Positions 61,299 to 64,000 of a stretch of DNA of 64,000 nt are shown in pieces. The stretch's first letter is position 1. Every line of letters starts with the position of its first letter. The DNA comes from an uncultured Fibrobacter sp. GTDB taxonomy: Bacteria > Fibrobacterota > Fibrobacteria > Fibrobacterales > Fibrobacteraceae. Location of the stretch: the NCBI GenBank assembly GCA_946414025.1, contig CAMKMX010000008.1, positions 1 to 64,000 of the forward strand. Direction: 5' to 3'. The position numbers and the translations under genes are program-made. Below the pieces are notes generated by a model. It was not told the DNA's origin. It saw nothing but the letters and a program-made list of their open reading frames with translations, and made no database searches.

Positions 61299-63428
61299 AT
61301 GAAAAACATCGAAAAACACAGAAACATCGGTATTTCTGCCCACATCGACTCGGGTAAGACTACCCTTACCGAACGCATCCTCTACTTCACAAAGCGTATC
61401 CACGCTATCCACGAAGTTCGTGGTAAAGACGGCGTCGGTGCCACGATGGACTCCATGGAACTTGAACGCGAACGCGGCATCACGATTCAGTCTGCCGCTA
61501 CGTTTGCTAACTGGACCCACACCAAGAGCGGTGAACAGGACTCCATCAACATCATCGATACCCCGGGGCACGTGGACTTCACGATCGAAGTGGAACGTTC
61601 TCTCCGCGTGTTGGACGGTGCAATCCTCGTTCTCACCGGCGTCGAAGGCGTCCAGTCCCAGTCTATTACCGTTGACCGCCAGATGAAGCGCTACCATGTG
61701 CCGCGCGTCGTGTTCGTCAACAAGTGCGACCGCTCCGGTGCAAACCCGCTCCGCGTTGCCGAAATGCTCAAGGAAAAGCTCAACCACAAGCCCTGCGTGA
61801 TGCAGATTCCTATCGGTCTCGAAGACCAACTGAAGGGCGTGGTCGACCTCGTCGAAATGAAGGCCTACTACTTCGAAGGCGCCAACGGCGACGACATGAT
61901 CGAAAAGGATATCCCCGCCGAACTGGTGGATCAGGCCAACGAATACCGCACCAAGCTCATCGACTGCTGCGCTGACTACAGCGACGAAATTATGGAAAAG
62001 GCCATGGAAGGCCAGTACGGTGTGGACGAAATCGACAAGGCCCTCATCAAGAAGACCATCCGCGAAGCCACCATCCGTCTGGACATCACTCCCGTGTTCA
62101 TGGGTTCTGCCCACAAGAACATCGGCGTTCAGAAGCTTTTGGACGGCGTTATCGACTACCTCCCCTGCCCGACCGACGTTGAAAACAAGGCCCTCGACCT
62201 GGACAACAACGAAGCCGAAGTTGTCCTGAAGTCCGAAGACAACGCTCCTCTCGTCTGCTACGCGTTCAAGCTGGTGAATGACCGCTACGGCCAGCTCACC
62301 TACATCCGCGTGTACCAGGGCACCCTCAAGAAGGGCGACATGATTACCAACATGGCCACCGGAAAGAAGGTGTCCGTGGGTCGCTTGGTGCGTATGCACG
62401 CCGACGAAATGGTGGACATCACCGAAGCCGGTGCAGGCGATATCGTTGCCCTGTTCGGTATCGACTGCGCCTCCGGTACGACCTTTACCGACGGCAAGAA
62501 CCACTACAACATGACTTCTATGCACGTGCCGAACCCCGTGATCGAACTCGTGATTGAAGCCAAGAACCGCGACGACCTGGACAACATGTCCAAGGCCCTG
62601 AACCGCTTCACCAAGGAAGACCCCACTTTCCAGGTGGAAGTGAACAAGGAATCCGGCGAAACCATCATCAAGGGTATGGGCGAACTTCACCTGGACGTGT
62701 ACATCGAACGTATGCGCCGTGAATACAAGGTGGACGTGCAGACCGGTGCCCCGCAGGTGGCCTACCGCGAAACCATCACCCGCGAAGCCAAGTTCGAATA
62801 CACCCACAAGAAGCAGACCGGTGGTTCGGGTCAGTTCGCTAAGATGTCCGGCGTGATGCGCCCGATGCCTGTGGAAGGCGACTCCGACAAGGTTTACAAC
62901 TTCGTGAACTCCGTCGTGGGCGGCCGTATTCCTAAGGAATACATCCCGTCTTGCGACAAGGGTTTCCAGAGCTGCATGGAAGCCGGTTCCCTCATCGGGT
63001 TCCCGGTGGTGGGTATCGAGATGGAAGTCCAGGACGGTGCGTTCCACCCGGTGGACTCCTCTGACATGGCGTTCCAGATCTGCGCCCGCATGGCTTTCCG
63101 CGAAGCTTTCGCCAAGGCCGGCGCCCAGATTCTCGAACCGATCATGAAGGTCGAAATTGCCACTCCGACGGAATTCCAGGGTAACGTCGTGGGTAACGTG
63201 TCCCAGCGCCGTGGTTCCATCACCGGAACCAGCGAAGAAATGGGTACCACCACAATTACCGCCGAAGTCCCGCTTTCTGAAATGTTCGGTTATGCTACCG
63301 ACCTGCGTTCCATGACCCAGGGTAAGGCCGAATTCACCATGGAATTCGCCAAGTATGCTCCGGTGCCGAAGAACATCCAGGAAGAACTCATCAAGAAGTA
63401 CGGCGACAAGGCCAAGGCTAGAGCATAA
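61299..63428 (+). CDS. fusA: Elongation factor G
   Basis: EF-G drives ribosome translocation. The 709-aa product has the G-domain motifs '[20 protein letters not shown]', '[14 protein letters not shown]', '[17 protein letters not shown]' and '[12 protein letters not shown]', domain IV near '[15 protein letters not shown]', and domain V ending '[20 protein letters not shown]'. The wording 'AHIDSGKTT' places it in the spd-EFG or mitochondrial-like branch rather than the E. coli-like branch, so another EF-G may exist elsewhere in the genome. It stands alone, not in a str operon, and is framed by two structured elements. Confidence 0.95.
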   Translation: MKNIEKHRNIGISAHIDSGKTTLTERILYFTKRIHAIHEVRGKDGVGATMDSMELERERGITIQSAATFANWTHTKSGEQDSINIIDTPGHVDFTIEVERSLRVLDGAILVLTGVEGVQSQSITVDRQMKRYHVPRVVFVNKCDRSGANPLRVAEMLKEKLNHKPCVMQIPIGLEDQLKGVVDLVEMKAYYFEGANGDDMIEKDIPAELVDQANEYRTKLIDCCADYSDEIMEKAMEGQYGVDEIDKALIKKTIREATIRLDITPVFMGSAHKNIGVQKLLDGVIDYLPCPTDVENKALDLDNNEAEVVLKSEDNAPLVCYAFKLVNDRYGQLTYIRVYQGTLKKGDMITNMATGKKVSVGRLVRMHADEMVDITEAGAGDIVALFGIDCASGTTFTDGKNHYNMTSMHVPNPVIELVIEAKNRDDLDNMSKALNRFTKEDPTFQVEVNKESGETIIKGMGELHLDVYIERMRREYKVDVQTGAPQVAYRETITREAKFEYTHKKQTGGSGQFAKMSGVMRPMPVEGDSDKVYNFVNSVVGGRIPKEYIPSCDKGFQSCMEAGSLIGFPVVGIEMEVQDGAFHPVDSSDMAFQICARMAFREAFAKAGAQILEPIMKVEIATPTEFQGNVVGNVSQRRGSITGTSEEMGTTTITAEVPLSEMFGYATDLRSMTQGKAEFTMEFAKYAPVPKNIQEELIKKYGDKAKARA

Positions 63429-63441
63429 GCAAAAAAGACCG

Positions 63442-63530
63442 TTTGCGCTAGAAGCGGAATTACAAGTTCCGGGCTGGCGCAAACTCTCGCAACCACGCCT
63501 CGTTAATACGAGGCGTTTGTTGCTCACGGC
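63442..63530 (+). ncRNA. Two-helix structured element SR2, 3' end of fusA
   Basis: Helix A is GTTTGCGC/GCGCAAAC enclosing CGGAA-TTACAAG-TTCCG. The TCTC linker is followed by helix B: GCAAC plus GCCTCG, loop TTAATA, CGAGGC plus GTTGC, and the tail TCACGG. Linker, loop and tail equal those of SR1 while nearly every paired base differs, which points to selection for structure. Confidence 0.65.
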
Positions 63531-63565
63531 ACTCGCCTAGAAGCGCTCAGTTTCAAGACAACATA

Positions 63566-63596
63566 AAACGCAGGCCCATGAGGCCTGCGTTTTTTT
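63566..63596 (+). terminator. Intrinsic terminator after fusA
   Basis: AAACGCAGGCC-CATGA-GGCCTGCGTTT followed by TTTT. Confidence 0.92.
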
Positions 63597-63644
63597 CTTG
63601 CCTTGCGGCAAGGTTTCCCAACACTCGAAAACTCAAAAAAGAGA

Positions 63645-63717
63645 GTGCTTCCGGTAGGTCCTACCCCGCGGTTCGATCCGGCATCCCTTCTCCAGAACCA
63701 GGACTTACTGGAAGCAC
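63645..63717. other. 73-base imperfect hairpin of unknown identity
   Basis: The ends GTGCTTCC/GGAAGCAC pair perfectly, continue into a second helix (GTAGGTCCT... on the plus strand against AGGACTTAC) and enclose GGTTC/GAACC. The length is that of a tRNA, but I could not fit a D arm, anticodon arm or T arm on either strand. It is therefore listed only as a strong hairpin. Confidence 0.45.
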
Positions 63718-63796
63718 ATCCATAATATAACCCCAAAATAAAAGCCCGGACAAAAAAATCTGCCCGGACCATAATCTACATTGGAATGTTCTTGTT

Positions 63797-63831
63797 TAGG
63801 TGATAGGTGGTAGGGGTTAGGTATTAGGGCT
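63797..63831. repeat. Heptamer array G: five 7-bp units, TAGGNNN family
   Basis: The units are TAGGTGA, TAGGTGG, TAGGGGT, TAGGTAT and TAGGGCT in strict 7-bp phase. Confidence 0.9.
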
Positions 63832-63895
63832 GCAGGGGACAAGATGTGTCGCGCGGGTTACACTCAACCTCACGGCCAAAAATGGCATTGCTGAA

Positions 63896-63930
63896 AACTG
63901 ACAACTCACAACTCATCACTGACAACTGCC
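63896..63930. repeat. Heptamer array H: five 7-bp units, AACTGAC family
   Basis: The units are AACTGAC, AACTCAC, AACTCAT, CACTGAC and AACTGCC. The array covers the last codons and stop of the minus-strand gene at the window edge and belongs to the same family as arrays A, B and F. Confidence 0.9.
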
Positions 63931-64000
63931 TTCGCCTGTTTCCACATCTGCTGCAGGCCTTCCAGGCCCACCTCGGGCATTTCCTTGCCCATCTCCTTGC
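63906..64000 (-). CDS. C-terminal end of a possible MazG nucleotide pyrophosphohydrolase
   Basis: Only the last 31 codons are inside the window, and they are too few for the ORF track. The reading 'GLEGLQQMWKQAK' resembles the C-terminus of MazG proteins ('LEEMdalWeeAK'), which hydrolyse nucleoside triphosphates. The final residues 'AVVSDEL' and the stop codon are encoded by heptamer array H, so the natural end may have been altered by the repeat. The call depends on very little sequence. Confidence 0.4.
   Translation of the reverse strand, partial: KEMGKEMPEVGLEGLQQMWKQAKAVVSDEL

Larger units (their letters stand above)
63531..63905. other. Intergenic stretch with repeats and hairpins, no gene seen
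   Basis: Between the fusA 3' element and the next minus-strand gene lie a terminator, a 73-base hairpin and two heptamer arrays. The short frames in the ORF track have no ribosome-binding sites or family features. Confidence 0.6.

Noticed and set aside
63645-63717. tRNA gene
   Set aside because: The length and paired ends fit, but neither strand gives a D arm, an anticodon arm and a TTCRANY T loop in the right places.

Overview
The window looks like chromosomal DNA from a Fibrobacter-type, plant-fibre-degrading gut bacterium. The main evidence is two 'Fibrobacter succinogenes major paralogous domain' proteins (TIGR02145 type), a TIGR02147-type regulator coupled to one of them, and a secreted GH11 xylanase with a CBM6-like module and a C-terminal sorting-type tail. 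Glycogen branching enzyme and Gram-negative lipoprotein signals fit this. No rRNA, CRISPR array, transposase gene or complete prophage is visible. The assignment rests on recognising protein families by eye, not on a database search.

Layout. 0-6.5 kb: recC (cut at the window edge), recB and recD, a complete RecBCD operon apart from the missing 5' end. 6.5-8.7 kb: a lipoprotein and an exported LPP20-like protein. 8.7-12.3 kb (minus): a FIST-GGDEF diguanylate cyclase translationally coupled to a PAS/degenerate-GGDEF/EAL phosphodiesterase. 12.4-17.6 kb: membrane protease NfeD, a GT39-like membrane protein, flotillin FloA, an S23-type four-helix-bundle protein and an unknown coiled-coil protein. 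17.6-24.6 kb: a TIGR02145 protein, a PAP2 phosphatase, an ArsR-methyltransferase fusion, Tex and a DUF3300 protein. 24.7-30.2 kb: a GNAT-like/small-protein pair, a membrane protein, a large repeat-containing TIGR02145 lipoprotein and its TIGR02147 partner. 30.6-38 kb: thioesterase, glgB, a sugar nucleotidyltransferase, tRNA-Lys, a Xer recombinase, leuB and an SDR. 38-43 kb: an AT-rich accessory stretch with a GIY-YIG protein, a three-gene operon of exported proteins including a trypsin-like protease, and an ORF6N/PLD-like protein. 43-49.6 kb (minus): leuA, a small membrane protein, an aminotransferase, a HigA-like protein, pmbA and the xylanase. 49.7-64 kb: gyrA, surE, a SpoU methyltransferase, an AbiE toxin-antitoxin island, a MATE transporter, ffh, glnA, an EcsC-like protein, fusA and the 3' end of a possible mazG.

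The strongest unexplained signals are not ordinary genes. (1) A 1.6-kb AbiEi/AbiEii island is bracketed by a perfect 48-bp direct repeat that is the exact 3' end of the SpoU methyltransferase gene, and it has no recombinase of its own. (2) Eight arrays of imperfect 7-bp tandem repeats lie at gene boundaries; two of them, in inverted orientation, bracket the S23-type gene. (3) A two-helix RNA-like element occurs three times, with complementary base changes, beside leuB and on both sides of fusA. (4) Dispersed palindromic repeats have entered coding sequence in frame: in an aminotransferase, in a lipoprotein signal peptide, in a regulator tail and, as paired palindromes, in the ORF6N gene.
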